Shown here piece after piece: positions 1 to 7,115 of a stretch of 8,422 nt of DNA (positions within the stretch are counted from its first letter, which is position 1; each line of letters begins with the position of its first letter). A model generated the notes under the pieces. It did no database searches. It saw only the letters and a program-made list of their open reading frames with translations, and was not told where the DNA came from. The position numbers and the translations under genes were made by a program. The DNA lies in contig CAZWJH010000095.1 in assembly GCA_964634755.1 (NCBI GenBank), positions 1 to 8,422 on the forward strand, read 5' to 3'. This DNA comes from JALXDT01 sp964634755. Its GTDB lineage: Bacteria; Acidobacteriota; Aminicenantia; JAMOAD01.

Positions 1-24
1 AATACAATAAAATAGGAAATAAAA

Positions 25-582
25 ATGAAGCAAAAAGCAATTTACGGAAGAGTTCTTTTGGGCTCTATCCCCCGAGCATATCAAAAATTAATGTTGGAGC
101 TTGAAGGCGGAGGACCGCTTATTCACGATGGTACTCATCTTATTGATTTATTGCTATATTTTTTTGAGGATTTTGAAATAAAAGATGTGTATATGGAAAA
201 AGAGGGGCTACTGGAAACTCGTGTTATAGCACTTTTTTTTGTGAAAAATAGGAATATTCCTATCTTTATTGAAATAGGGGGTGAGAGAGAGTACTTTCAC
301 TTTTCAATTGAAATTGAGGGTCGTAAGGGTAAGTTAATTGTAGGGAATGGTATTAAAGAACTTTATATGGCAGAAGAGAGTACTCTTTATTCAGGTTTTA
401 ATGATTTAAAAAAAGTAAAATTTCCTCTTGAAAGATTGGGTAATAATATGACCTTTGACGGGCCATACTTTGAAATATTAAAAGCTTTAAAAGAAAAAAA
501 GCAGCCTTTTTCTAATTTGATGGATGGATACAAAGCTCTCCGAAAGATAGAAGAAATTTATTCTTTTGATTTTAAAAAATAG
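25..582 (+). CDS. Gfo/Idh/MocA-family oxidoreductase, C-terminal domain only (partial or frameshifted)
   Basis: The 185-residue product matches only the C-terminal alpha/beta domain of NAD(P)-dependent Gfo/Idh/MocA dehydrogenases, which oxidise or reduce sugars and related polyols. The visible signature is the glycine-rich stretch at residues 28-41 (GGGPLIHDGTHLID), including the conserved Asp35-x-x-His38 pair, followed by the beta-rich substrate domain and a C-terminal 'PYFEILKALKEKKQPFSNLMDGYKALRKIEEIY' type helix region (about 147-180). Full-length members are about 320-380 residues, so the N-terminal Rossmann domain that binds NAD is absent from this frame. An in-frame TAG at 13-15 closes the frame upstream, and no good ribosome binding site precedes the ATG. 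The family resemblance starts right after an A5 run at 32-36, and frame 3 stays open from the window edge through that run. A frameshift (biological or sequencing error) is therefore more likely than a genuine short gene. It is convergent with the transglycosylase gene, with 4 bp between stops. Substrate cannot be told. Confidence 0.5.
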   Translation: MKQKAIYGRVLLGSIPRAYQKLMLELEGGGPLIHDGTHLIDLLLYFFEDFEIKDVYMEKEGLLETRVIALFFVKNRNIPIFIEIGGEREYFHFSIEIEGRKGKLIVGNGIKELYMAEESTLYSGFNDLKKVKFPLERLGNNMTFDGPYFEILKALKEKKQPFSNLMDGYKALRKIEEIYSFDFKK

Positions 583-586
583 ATTT

Positions 587-2683
587 TTACTCAGCGGTAT
601 AGATTTTTCGATAAATAAAATAGTTTGTTAAAATTATTTTTACATACTTTCTTGTTTGAGTAAATGGAATCATTTCAACAAATTCATCTTTGTTTAAGTT
701 TCTTAAGATTTTATCCCAATAATCAACCCTGTGCTCTCCAGCATTATAAGATGCGAGTACATATATATAATTATCTTTTCCATATCTGTCAAACAGCTTT
801 TTTAGATAATAGACACCTAATTTTATATTTGTCTGAGGTATGTAAAGATGTCTTTTATAGACTTTTCTCATATTTAATTCTTTTGCTAATCGTCGTGCTG
901 TGTAGTACATTAATTGCATTAATCCTCTTGCCCCCGCATAGGATATGGCTTCTTCATTAAAAAGACTTTCCTGTCTTATTAAAGATATTGTAAGGTAAGG
1001 ATCTACTCCATATCTTGAAGATTCTCTTTCTATCAACATAAAGTATTCTGAAGGTAAAGGATAGGCAAAATAAAGATATTTTACAGGAGTAGTAACAGAG
1101 TACGGATATTTTAAATCCAGTCTTTTTCTTATTATAAAGTATAAATTGTCAAGCCTTTTTAGCTCATCTAAATAATAATATTTAAGCTCTTCTGATGAAT
1201 ACAGGAGTGAAAAATATTCTAGTTCTTTCATAAATTCGGAAATAAGATTGTTTTTGGAAAAAAAATCAAGCCTTTTGAATTCGCTTATTATGAAAGGTGT
1301 ATAGGAAAGATCAAGAGTTCTATGCTCTATCATTTGTTCTATCTTTTTCTTATCTTTTCTTGAAAGTTTCTTAAATGCCAACTGCCCGTAGTAGTGATAA
1401 TAATAATTTTTTGCTATTTTTCTGTATATTTCCTTTGTTTCTTTATCTTTCCCAAAAAGTTCTTCTTTTAATTTTGCATACCAATATTCGTCTGAGGCGG
1501 AAGGTTCATTCTTTGGATAAAGGTGCTTGTTTTTATAGTAATCAAATGTTTTTTCCTTCTCTCCCAAAACAAAATTTACCCACGCCAGTCTTCTTTTAAT
1601 TTCATTCCTCTGTATAAGAGGAACTCCCGATTTTATAGCTTTTTCATAAAAGTGTTTAGCTCTGAATAAAATCAGATTTGAAAAATAGAAGTCACCCATT
1701 ATCTCTCTTAAGCTATCTCTATTTGCTCCCGCTCTTATGCATTCATTATAAATATTATCTATTTTGAGAAGTTTTGACCTTTTATAGGATATTCTCAGAA
1801 GATATTTACAGGCAATTACTCCACTCTCTGATGCTGGGTCAACTTTTTTGAACCACTTTCTGGCAAAAGAAAAAAGTCTTCTTTTATAATAGCTTAAACC
1901 AATTAAATATTCTTTTTTTTCACAATCTTTTACTTTATAAAGCTCTGCTCTTGCTATTCTTAACTTTCTTTTTTTAATAAGATTCTCTATTCTTTTTAGT
2001 TTTTCTTCATTAGTTAATTTTCGTAAAAGTCGCGGATAAATTTTCTTTATTGGTTTTTCGTATTCTGAAAAGGGGTAATTGATTAATATCTTTTTGAATA
2101 AGTCTTGTGCTTTTCTTTTACCTTTTCCGTATTTATGTTTGAGGATCTCTCCTTTCAGAAATAAATAAAATAGGGGAGTTTGTAGTGATAATATTCTTTC
2201 ATTTTCATTTAGAAGCTTTTCTAAATTTTTCCATCTTTTGTTTTCTCGGTAAGTAGTGGCACATGTTTTTAAAATATCATAGTAAAAAGGAGAAAGGTAA
2301 TAATCTTTTATCTTGGTACAGTTTCTCATTATCTTTCTATCTTTTTTTAAAAATGCAAGTATCTTTAAATTTTCTTTAAATTGGTAATCAGAGAGCGATG
2401 GAGGAAATGTGATTGTTTGGAATACTTTATAGGCTTTTCTCTTTTTCCCATTTTTGAGTAGATCTTTATACTTTTTGAACTTTTCATATTGGTAAGGAAA
2501 TTGAAATTCTGTTATGTAATTAAATTTGTATATTTTTTTGTAAACTCTTTTTTCCTTAAGCTTAAATTTTCTGCTTTCATAGATTAAAAAAAGAATTGAA
2601 AAGAGAAAAGATAAAAATAAGATTAATATGAAAAGAAAAAATAATGTTTTCTTTTTTTTATTCTGTTCTGAAATTGAATCCAT
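587..2683 (-). CDS. Membrane-anchored Slt-type lytic murein transglycosylase with helical repeat domain
   Basis: The 698-residue protein should cleave the MurNAc-GlcNAc bond of peptidoglycan on the periplasmic side, leaving 1,6-anhydroMurNAc ends. Residues 1-12 are polar and basic, followed by one hydrophobic segment (about 13-34) that reads as an uncleaved signal anchor. Residues about 50-530 are a long, Lys/Tyr-rich run of helical TPR-like hairpins, as in the superhelical domain of Slt70. The C-terminal SLT domain (about 550-690) has the expected order: IRQES with the catalytic Glu near residue 572, then GARGLMQLM, then ASYNAG. This matches soluble lytic transglycosylase family 1, although the usual 'MPATA' after GLMQL is here 'MYYTA'. 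The total length is slightly above Slt70 (about 645 residues including signal). It is the last gene of the guaA block; its ATG lies 26 bp inside the end of the preceding gene and has no strong Shine-Dalgarno, which suggests translational coupling. No clear terminator follows. Function is well supported; the exact physiological role is not. Confidence 0.93.
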   Translation of the reverse strand: MDSISEQNKKKKTLFFLFILILFLSFLFSILFLIYESRKFKLKEKRVYKKIYKFNYITEFQFPYQYEKFKKYKDLLKNGKKRKAYKVFQTITFPPSLSDYQFKENLKILAFLKKDRKIMRNCTKIKDYYLSPFYYDILKTCATTYRENKRWKNLEKLLNENERILSLQTPLFYLFLKGEILKHKYGKGKRKAQDLFKKILINYPFSEYEKPIKKIYPRLLRKLTNEEKLKRIENLIKKRKLRIARAELYKVKDCEKKEYLIGLSYYKRRLFSFARKWFKKVDPASESGVIACKYLLRISYKRSKLLKIDNIYNECIRAGANRDSLREIMGDFYFSNLILFRAKHFYEKAIKSGVPLIQRNEIKRRLAWVNFVLGEKEKTFDYYKNKHLYPKNEPSASDEYWYAKLKEELFGKDKETKEIYRKIAKNYYYHYYGQLAFKKLSRKDKKKIEQMIEHRTLDLSYTPFIISEFKRLDFFSKNNLISEFMKELEYFSLLYSSEELKYYYLDELKRLDNLYFIIRKRLDLKYPYSVTTPVKYLYFAYPLPSEYFMLIERESSRYGVDPYLTISLIRQESLFNEEAISYAGARGLMQLMYYTARRLAKELNMRKVYKRHLYIPQTNIKLGVYYLKKLFDRYGKDNYIYVLASYNAGEHRVDYWDKILRNLNKDEFVEMIPFTQTRKYVKIILTNYFIYRKIYTAE

Positions 2684-3779
2684 CTAAAAGGCTTTTATTA
2701 CCATTTGCTATCTTTTCAATTAAAGCTTTTTCAAAATAATTTTCTCTTTTCCACACACTTTCAGAGATTTTATTATAAAAGTGTGCAGCAGCTTGATCTA
2801 TTTCATGTTTTAGATATTTGTAGATATTCCCCTCTTTTATCCCCTTTTCAATTCTGTCTTTGTTGTAAGAAGTTAAATCTGAGATTATAACATTTGCTAA
2901 CCTTTTAGCTTCTTTGTGTTTTTTTTCTTCTTCTGGTGATAGAGATTCAGGTTCTTTTTTCTCTTGAATTATGACAACCTGCTCAAGTGTCTCGTCTTCT
3001 TCTGGTGAGATTTTTTTCTTATCTTCTTTTTTCTTTTTTATCTCCTGCCCCTCTCTGAAAGTGGAAGTAACCCATTTTTTTATGGGGAGAAGATCAAGGG
3101 ACATGGATGTTACTGTTGTTAGGATTAAAAGAGCATCAGTGTTTGTAATATTTTCTCCTTTGTTATCCACATAAATTACAGCCATTGCCTTGCCTTTTAT
3201 TTTTATTGGCAAAACCATTATTTCTTTTGCTTCTGGCTGTTCTAATTTTTTTGTTAAAATATACTCTTCTTCAAATTGCTGAGGTGCTCCATAATAAAAA
3301 TTTCCCTTTTCGAAAACATACTTTATGGAGGTATTTAATGAAGATGGTAAAAGAATACCAGAAGTATTTTTTAAATTAGTTCCGATTGCTTTAAAACAAA
3401 CTATTTTTTCCCCTCTTTTAACAAAGAAATATGCTCTTTTGGTAAGAAAATCTAAGCCTTCCATCATGCTATCAAGAATTTTTGCCTGAGTATCTGAAGC
3501 AGAGATTTTTTCTATAATCATTCGGAAGTGAGACATATTTATTTCTTCACTTTTTTCTTGAATTTCCGGAGTTACCTCTTCCCTTACAGGAAGAGTTCTT
3601 ATAACTTCATCTCTTTCCTCTTCAGAGAGAGCGATATTTATCTTTTCTCCTGCCTCTTTTACCTCTTTTAGTTTAGCTTCTATTTCCCTAATTTTTGCTG
3701 TAATATCTGAGCTTATGTCCGAAACCTTTTTCTTTAATAAATTTTCAATTGTCTTTAAAATTTTTTCTTCATTATCCAT
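2658..3779 (-). CDS. Cytoplasmic coiled-coil protein with GAF-like domain, function unknown
   Basis: I do not recognise a named gene. The 373-residue product has no signal peptide or membrane segment. Residues 1-60 are strongly charged and heptad-like, probably coiled coil. Residues about 84-231 look like a GAF domain: a helix ('ILDSMMEGLDFLTKRAYFFVKR'), a beta strand ending in 'IVCFKAIG', a middle variable part, then 'IMVLPIKIKGKAMAVIYVDN' and a closing helix; this is the typical GAF end. A Lys/Glu/Pro-rich linker runs about 240-285, and a helical C-terminal module (about 288-362, starting HKEAKRLANVIISDL) follows. That C-terminal module resembles one I associate with Acidobacteriota-type GAF or response-regulator-like proteins, from memory only. 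There is no kinase, cyclase or DNA-binding domain, so it may be a ligand sensor or scaffold acting through partners. An AAGGAGT ribosome binding site precedes the ATG and overlaps the guaA stop codon; the 3' end overlaps the transglycosylase start by 26 bp. Confidence 0.85.
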   Translation of the reverse strand: MDNEEKILKTIENLLKKKVSDISSDITAKIREIEAKLKEVKEAGEKINIALSEEERDEVIRTLPVREEVTPEIQEKSEEINMSHFRMIIEKISASDTQAKILDSMMEGLDFLTKRAYFFVKRGEKIVCFKAIGTNLKNTSGILLPSSLNTSIKYVFEKGNFYYGAPQQFEEEYILTKKLEQPEAKEIMVLPIKIKGKAMAVIYVDNKGENITNTDALLILTTVTSMSLDLLPIKKWVTSTFREGQEIKKKKEDKKKISPEEDETLEQVVIIQEKKEPESLSPEEEKKHKEAKRLANVIISDLTSYNKDRIEKGIKEGNIYKYLKHEIDQAAAHFYNKISESVWKRENYFEKALIEKIANGNKSLLDGFNFRTE

Positions 3780-3784
3780 TTTTA

Positions 3785-3791
3785 ACTCCTT
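3785..3791 (-). promoter_or_regulatory. Ribosome binding site of the GAF-like gene, overlapping the guaA stop
   Basis: On the minus strand AAGGAGT lies 5 nt before the ATG at 3779-3777 and shares bases with the TAA stop of guaA (3792-3790). This fixes the start of the GAF-like gene and implies that ribosomes finishing guaA can reinitiate on it. Confidence 0.75.
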
Positions 3792-5322
3792 ATTCCCATT
3801 CTATTGTTCCGGGAGGTTTGGAAGTTATATCATAAACCACTCTGTTTATTCCTCTTACCTCATTCACAATTCTTGTTGAAATGTTATTCAGAATTTCATA
3901 ATTTGCAGGATACCAACTTGCTGTCATCCCGTCTAAGGAAACTACCATTCTTACAGCACATACATTTTCATATGTCCTTTTATCTCCCATTACTCCCACA
4001 CTTTTTACAGGGAGTAAGACTCCAAAAGCTTGCCAGAGTTCATCATAAACCCCTGACTTTTTCACCTCTTCTCTTATTATAAGATCGGCTTCCTGAAGTT
4101 TTTTTACTCTTGATCTTGTAATTTCTCCTAATATTCTTACTGCAAGCCCGGGACCGGGAAACGGGTGCCTTTTTATGAACCAGTCATCAAGTCCTAAAAT
4201 CTTACCCACTTCCCTTACTTCATCTTTGAATAGCTCCCTTAGGGGCTCTATCAATTCCATTTTTAATTTTGCAGGAAGCCCCCCTACATTGTGATGGCTT
4301 TTTATGATGGCTGAGGGGCCCTTTACGGATGTACTTTCAATAACATCTGGATATGTTGTCCCCTGTGCTAAAAATTTAATCTTTCCTAATTTTTTAGCTT
4401 CTTTGTAGAAAACATCTATAAATGTTTTACCTATTATTTTCCTTTTTCTTTCAGGTTCCTTAACTCCCTTGAGTTTTCTAAAAAATAGAGAGGATACATT
4501 GACCTTTCTTACTCTAATACCGAGTTTTTTAAATTCTTTAGAAAGAACTTTTTCCTCGTCTTTTCTTAAAAGACCGGTATTAACAAATACAGGAATTAAG
4601 TTTTCCCCAATTGCCTTATAGAGTAAAACAGCTGTTACCGAAGAATCAACTCCACCGCTTAGTCCCAATAATACCTTTTCATCTCCTATAATTTTTTTCA
4701 ATTTCTTAATAGAAGTATCCACGAAAGATTCCATTGTCCATTCGGGTTTAATATTTGCAATTCTATAGAGAAAATTTTCGAATATCTTTTTCCCCTCTTC
4801 TGTATGAACAACTTCTGGGTGAAACTGCACTCCATAAATTTTTCTTTTATTGTTTTCTATTACTGTATTTGGTGTATTATCTGTATAGGCTGTTCTCTCA
4901 AAACCTTCAGGTAATTTTACAACTTCATCTCCATGACTCATCCACACCTGACTTTCGTTCCTTACACCTTTCAAAAATTCTGTTTCCTTTACCTTTTTTA
5001 TCTTTGCAAAACCAAACTCTCTTTTTTTTGTACTTTCTATTTTCCCTCCTAAGATATAGGCAATTAACTGCAAACCATAGCAAATTCCTAAGATAGGAAT
5101 ATTTAATTCGAAGATTTTTTTGCTTGCTGACGGAGCTTCCTTATCATAAACACTTGATGGTCCTCCCGATAAAATTATTGCTGAGGGGGAAAGTTCTTTT
5201 ATTTTTTTTATCGAAGTATTAAAAGGGAGAATTTCAGAGTATATTTTTAGTTCTCTTACTCTTCTTGCAATTAACTTGGTATATTGTGACCCAAAATCAA
5301 GTATTAGGACAGTTTTTCTCAT
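3790..5322 (-). CDS. guaA: GMP synthase (glutamine-hydrolysing)
   Basis: GuaA makes GMP from XMP, ATP and glutamine in the cytoplasm, the last step of guanine nucleotide synthesis. Starting at the ATG the protein has 510 residues, normal for the family (about 510-525). The N-terminal class I glutamine amidotransferase domain shows GICYG with the nucleophile Cys81 and the His168/Glu170 pair in FHPEV. The ATP pyrophosphatase domain begins with the P-loop LSGGVDSS (about 221-228). The C-terminal dimerisation/XMP-binding domain ends with the typical KPPGTIEWE. All key residues are present. A TTG codon at 5337-5335 would add five residues, but it lies upstream of the predicted transcription start and in front of the natural family start MRKTVLILDFGSQ, so I prefer ATG 5322-5320. 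Its promoter overlaps the start region and implies a leaderless message. It heads a leftward operon with the GAF-like and transglycosylase genes. Confidence 0.98.
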   Translation of the reverse strand: MRKTVLILDFGSQYTKLIARRVRELKIYSEILPFNTSIKKIKELSPSAIILSGGPSSVYDKEAPSASKKIFELNIPILGICYGLQLIAYILGGKIESTKKREFGFAKIKKVKETEFLKGVRNESQVWMSHGDEVVKLPEGFERTAYTDNTPNTVIENNKRKIYGVQFHPEVVHTEEGKKIFENFLYRIANIKPEWTMESFVDTSIKKLKKIIGDEKVLLGLSGGVDSSVTAVLLYKAIGENLIPVFVNTGLLRKDEEKVLSKEFKKLGIRVRKVNVSSLFFRKLKGVKEPERKRKIIGKTFIDVFYKEAKKLGKIKFLAQGTTYPDVIESTSVKGPSAIIKSHHNVGGLPAKLKMELIEPLRELFKDEVREVGKILGLDDWFIKRHPFPGPGLAVRILGEITRSRVKKLQEADLIIREEVKKSGVYDELWQAFGVLLPVKSVGVMGDKRTYENVCAVRMVVSLDGMTASWYPANYEILNNISTRIVNEVRGINRVVYDITSKPPGTIEWE

Positions 5323-5327
5323 AGCAA

Positions 5328-5356
5328 AATATAACAAATAAGCCCTTTATTGTAAA
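5328..5356 (-). promoter_or_regulatory. guaA promoter
   Basis: Read on the minus strand there is TTTACA (5356-5351, 5 of 6 to the -35 consensus), a 17-bp spacer, and TATATT (5333-5328, 5 of 6 to the -10 consensus). Initiation about 7 nt downstream falls at about 5321, on the ATG at 5322, so the guaA mRNA is predicted to be leaderless. No Shine-Dalgarno is present before the ATG, which agrees with this. Confidence 0.65.
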
Positions 5357-5359
5357 GGG
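5343..5359. repeat. Perfect inverted repeat over the guaA -35 box, possible operator
   Basis: CCCTTTA at 5343-5349 and TAAAGGG at 5353-5359 are perfect 7-bp arms separated by 3 bp. The right arm overlaps the -35 hexamer of guaA (5351-5356), the position of a repressor operator. A chance palindrome cannot be excluded, and I do not recognise it as a known regulator site. Confidence 0.4.
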
Positions 5360-5451
5360 AAAAGAGCTACTGCAGGAGTAATTTTCCCTTTTGGAAAAAT
5401 CTTCCAGTAAAAATAATATAATATGAAGGATTCTTATAAAATAGAGCGAAT

Positions 5452-5480
5452 TTGACAAGAGAATAAAAAAGACATAGAAT
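5452..5480 (+). promoter_or_regulatory. Promoter of the secreted protein / GNAT gene pair
   Basis: TTGACA (5452-5457, perfect -35) is followed by a 17-bp spacer and TAGAAT (5475-5480, 5 of 6 to -10). The predicted start of transcription is about 5487, only about 3 nt before the ATG at 5490, so the transcript should be nearly leaderless. The AAAGGA at 5482-5487 is too close to the ATG to be a normal Shine-Dalgarno and would be largely outside the transcript. Confidence 0.7.
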
Positions 5481-5489
5481 TAAAGGACA

Positions 5490-5960
5490 ATGTCAAAGAA
5501 GGTGAGTCTTTATTTAGGATTGTGGCTCTTTTTTTCTTTTTTTTGTATTTTTACACTAAAAGCTGAGAATAATGAGAATATAAATATCCTAATATCTTTT
5601 TCTTCTAATAGGTTGAAAAGGGGAGAACCTAACAAGCTTATAATTAAATTTAAGTTGAATAAAGGATATTACCTTAATTATTATCCTTTGCTGAGCATTC
5701 AACTTAAAGAATACCCTGGGCTAAATTTTTCAAAAGATTCTTTTAAAATGAATGAAATTGATGTTGAGCTTTTAAATATTGGAAAGAAGAAGTATATTAA
5801 CACTAATAATCCAATAGAAATCCCTTTTGAAGTTTTAAAGGATTTTAAGAAGGGTAAATTTGTTTTGAAAGTCATTTTCGAAGGTTTTATTACCAATATT
5901 AAAGAAAGATATGTCATTAAGTTTGTGAATTCAGTTGAAAGAGAATACAGAATATATTAG
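5490..5960 (+). CDS. Small secreted beta-rich protein, possibly DsbD N-terminal-like
   Basis: The 156-residue product starts with a classic signal peptide: Lys3-Lys4, a hydrophobic core at about 5-22, and a likely signal peptidase I site after Ala25 (TLKA/EN). The mature part (about 130 residues) alternates short beta strands, e.g. 'KLIIKFKLNKGYYLNYYPLLSIQLKEYPGL' and 'NPIEIPFEVLKDFKKGKFVLKVIFEGFI'. This pattern of a 'gly-tyr' strand, a 'P..I.L' strand and a closing 'IEIPFEV' strand resembles the immunoglobulin-like N-terminal domain of DsbD and small periplasmic relatives. The mature chain has no cysteine, so it cannot do thiol exchange. The only Cys (19) is in the signal core and not in a lipobox. 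ATG 5490 is chosen over GTG 5502 because it gives the basic n-region. It pairs with the GNAT gene 9 bp downstream. Function unknown. Confidence 0.82.
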   Translation: MSKKVSLYLGLWLFFSFFCIFTLKAENNENINILISFSSNRLKRGEPNKLIIKFKLNKGYYLNYYPLLSIQLKEYPGLNFSKDSFKMNEIDVELLNIGKKKYINTNNPIEIPFEVLKDFKKGKFVLKVIFEGFITNIKERYVIKFVNSVEREYRIY

Positions 5961-5964
5961 GAGG
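5959..5964 (+). promoter_or_regulatory. Ribosome binding site of the GNAT gene
   Basis: AGGAGG overlaps the TAG stop codon of the secreted-protein gene (5958-5960) and sits 5 nt before the ATG at 5970. It fixes the GNAT start and indicates coupled translation of the two genes. Confidence 0.8.
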
Positions 5965-5969
5965 TTCTA

Positions 5970-7091
5970 ATGGATAAAAATATCAAAATAGTAAAGACAA
6001 AAAAAGACTTAAAAAAATTTATCAAATGTCCTTATTCTATTTATGGTAAACTCTATAGAAATTGGGTTCCTCCTCTTGAGCTTGATATGAAAGAAAGACT
6101 GGACAAGAAGCATTACCCTTTTTTTGAATACAGTGATTCCGAATTTTTTATCTATGAAGAAGATGGAGAAGTTTTAGGAAGAATAACAGCTTCTGTTAAC
6201 CATAGATATAATGAACATTTTAATAAAAAAACAGGTTTTTTTGGTTTTTTTGAATCTGTTGACAGACAATATGTTGCTGATGCCCTTTTTGAAGCTGCTT
6301 TTGAATGGCTTAAAGAAAGGGGGATGAAAGATATTATGGGACCTTTTAATTTTTCGACCAATGAAGAAGGGGGGCTTTTAATAAAAGGTTTTGACAGACC
6401 TCCTATGCTTTTAATGACATATAACCCTGAATACTATATTAAACTTTATGAAAACGCTGGATTAAGTAAAATAAAGGAGTGGTGGGCATGGTATGTGGAT
6501 AAATGGAATGTTAAAATCTCTGAACGAATGAAAAATTTTGTTAAAAGGGTTGAAAGCAGAGAGGATACTGTTATCAGAACAATAAATATGAAAGACTTTA
6601 AAAATGAGGTGGAGAGAATAAAAGAAATTTATAATGAAGCATGGCTTGATAATTGGGGGTTTGTCCCTTATACTGATGCTGAAATAGATAAACTCGCAAA
6701 AGATTTAAAGATGATAGTGGATCCCAACCTTGTTCTATTTGCAGAGGTGAATGGAGGACCGGCAGGCTTTTTGATTGCGTTTCGGGATGTTCACGAAATT
6801 TTAATTGATTTAAAAGGCAAATTGTTCCCTTTTGGTATTTTTAGACTTTTATTTGGAATGAAGAAAATAAAGCATATGAGAGTTATTACCCTTGGAGTTA
6901 AGAAGAAGTTTAGACGACGAGGGTTTGATGTGGCCTTATATTACAATGTTATTGAAAATGCAATAAAAATGGGAATAGTTGGTTCGGAAATGTCTTGGAT
7001 TCTTGATGATAATGTTGTAATGAACAATATTCTAAAAAACATTAATGCAACAAAGTATAAAATTTATGGAATATATGGAAAAGAGTTATAA
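5970..7091 (+). CDS. YghO-like GNAT-family N-acetyltransferase domain protein
   Basis: The 373-residue cytoplasmic protein fits the long (about 370-390 residue) YghO-like group of predicted GNAT acyltransferases, whose substrates are not known to me. Visible hallmarks are the N-terminal 'VPPL' (33-36) followed by 'FFEYSDSEFFIYEEDGEVLGRITA' (51-74), the group-typical GPFNFSTNEEGGLL (124-137) and 'PPMLLMTYNPEYY' (144-156), and a C-terminal GNAT half with 'ITLGVKKKFRRRGFDVALYYNVIENA' (306-331). The last matches the acetyl-CoA pyrophosphate-binding motif (Q/R-x-x-G-x-G/A-like; here RRRGFD). The two halves both look GNAT-like, as expected for a tandem fold. The AGGAGG ribosome binding site overlaps the stop of the preceding gene, so it is the second gene of a two-gene unit. 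A 10-bp hairpin follows its stop. Family is fairly sure; substrate is unknown. Confidence 0.87.
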   Translation: MDKNIKIVKTKKDLKKFIKCPYSIYGKLYRNWVPPLELDMKERLDKKHYPFFEYSDSEFFIYEEDGEVLGRITASVNHRYNEHFNKKTGFFGFFESVDRQYVADALFEAAFEWLKERGMKDIMGPFNFSTNEEGGLLIKGFDRPPMLLMTYNPEYYIKLYENAGLSKIKEWWAWYVDKWNVKISERMKNFVKRVESREDTVIRTINMKDFKNEVERIKEIYNEAWLDNWGFVPYTDAEIDKLAKDLKMIVDPNLVLFAEVNGGPAGFLIAFRDVHEILIDLKGKLFPFGIFRLLFGMKKIKHMRVITLGVKKKFRRRGFDVALYYNVIENAIKMGIVGSEMSWILDDNVVMNNILKNINATKYKIYGIYGKEL

Positions 7092-7115
7092 AAATCAATT
7101 GACAAAATTGGTTTT
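7091..7115 (+). repeat. Stem-loop after the GNAT gene, overlapping the exbD -35 box
   Basis: As RNA, positions 7091-7100 pair fully with 7106-7115 (10 bp including one G-U pair), leaving a 5-nt loop GACAA. The structure begins at the last base of the GNAT stop codon and its 3' arm ends in TTTT. It could act as a weak terminator for the upstream pair, but its stem is AT-rich and lacks a long T tract. The same bases carry the TTGACA -35 element of the next promoter. Confidence 0.45.

Noticed and set aside
664..960. Open frame of 98 codons on the plus strand
   Set aside because: Lies wholly inside the lytic transglycosylase gene on the other strand, has no ribosome binding site and no family-like sequence.
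4755..5096. Open frame of 113 codons on the plus strand within guaA
   Set aside because: Antisense shadow of a strongly conserved gene; low-complexity Leu/Phe-rich product.
5323..5337. TTG at 5337 as the guaA start
   Set aside because: It lies upstream of the predicted transcription start and inside the -10 region, and the family N-terminus begins at the ATG.
5382..5406. Small inverted repeats between the divergent promoters (TTTTCC/GGAAAA and TGGAA/TTCCA)
   Set aside because: Arms of only 5-6 bp in AT-rich DNA that share bases with each other; expected by chance and not placed like terminators.
5490..5570. Lipoprotein signal in the secreted protein
   Set aside because: Cys19 sits in the middle of the hydrophobic core (FFCIF) without a lipobox; a signal peptidase I site after Ala25 fits better.
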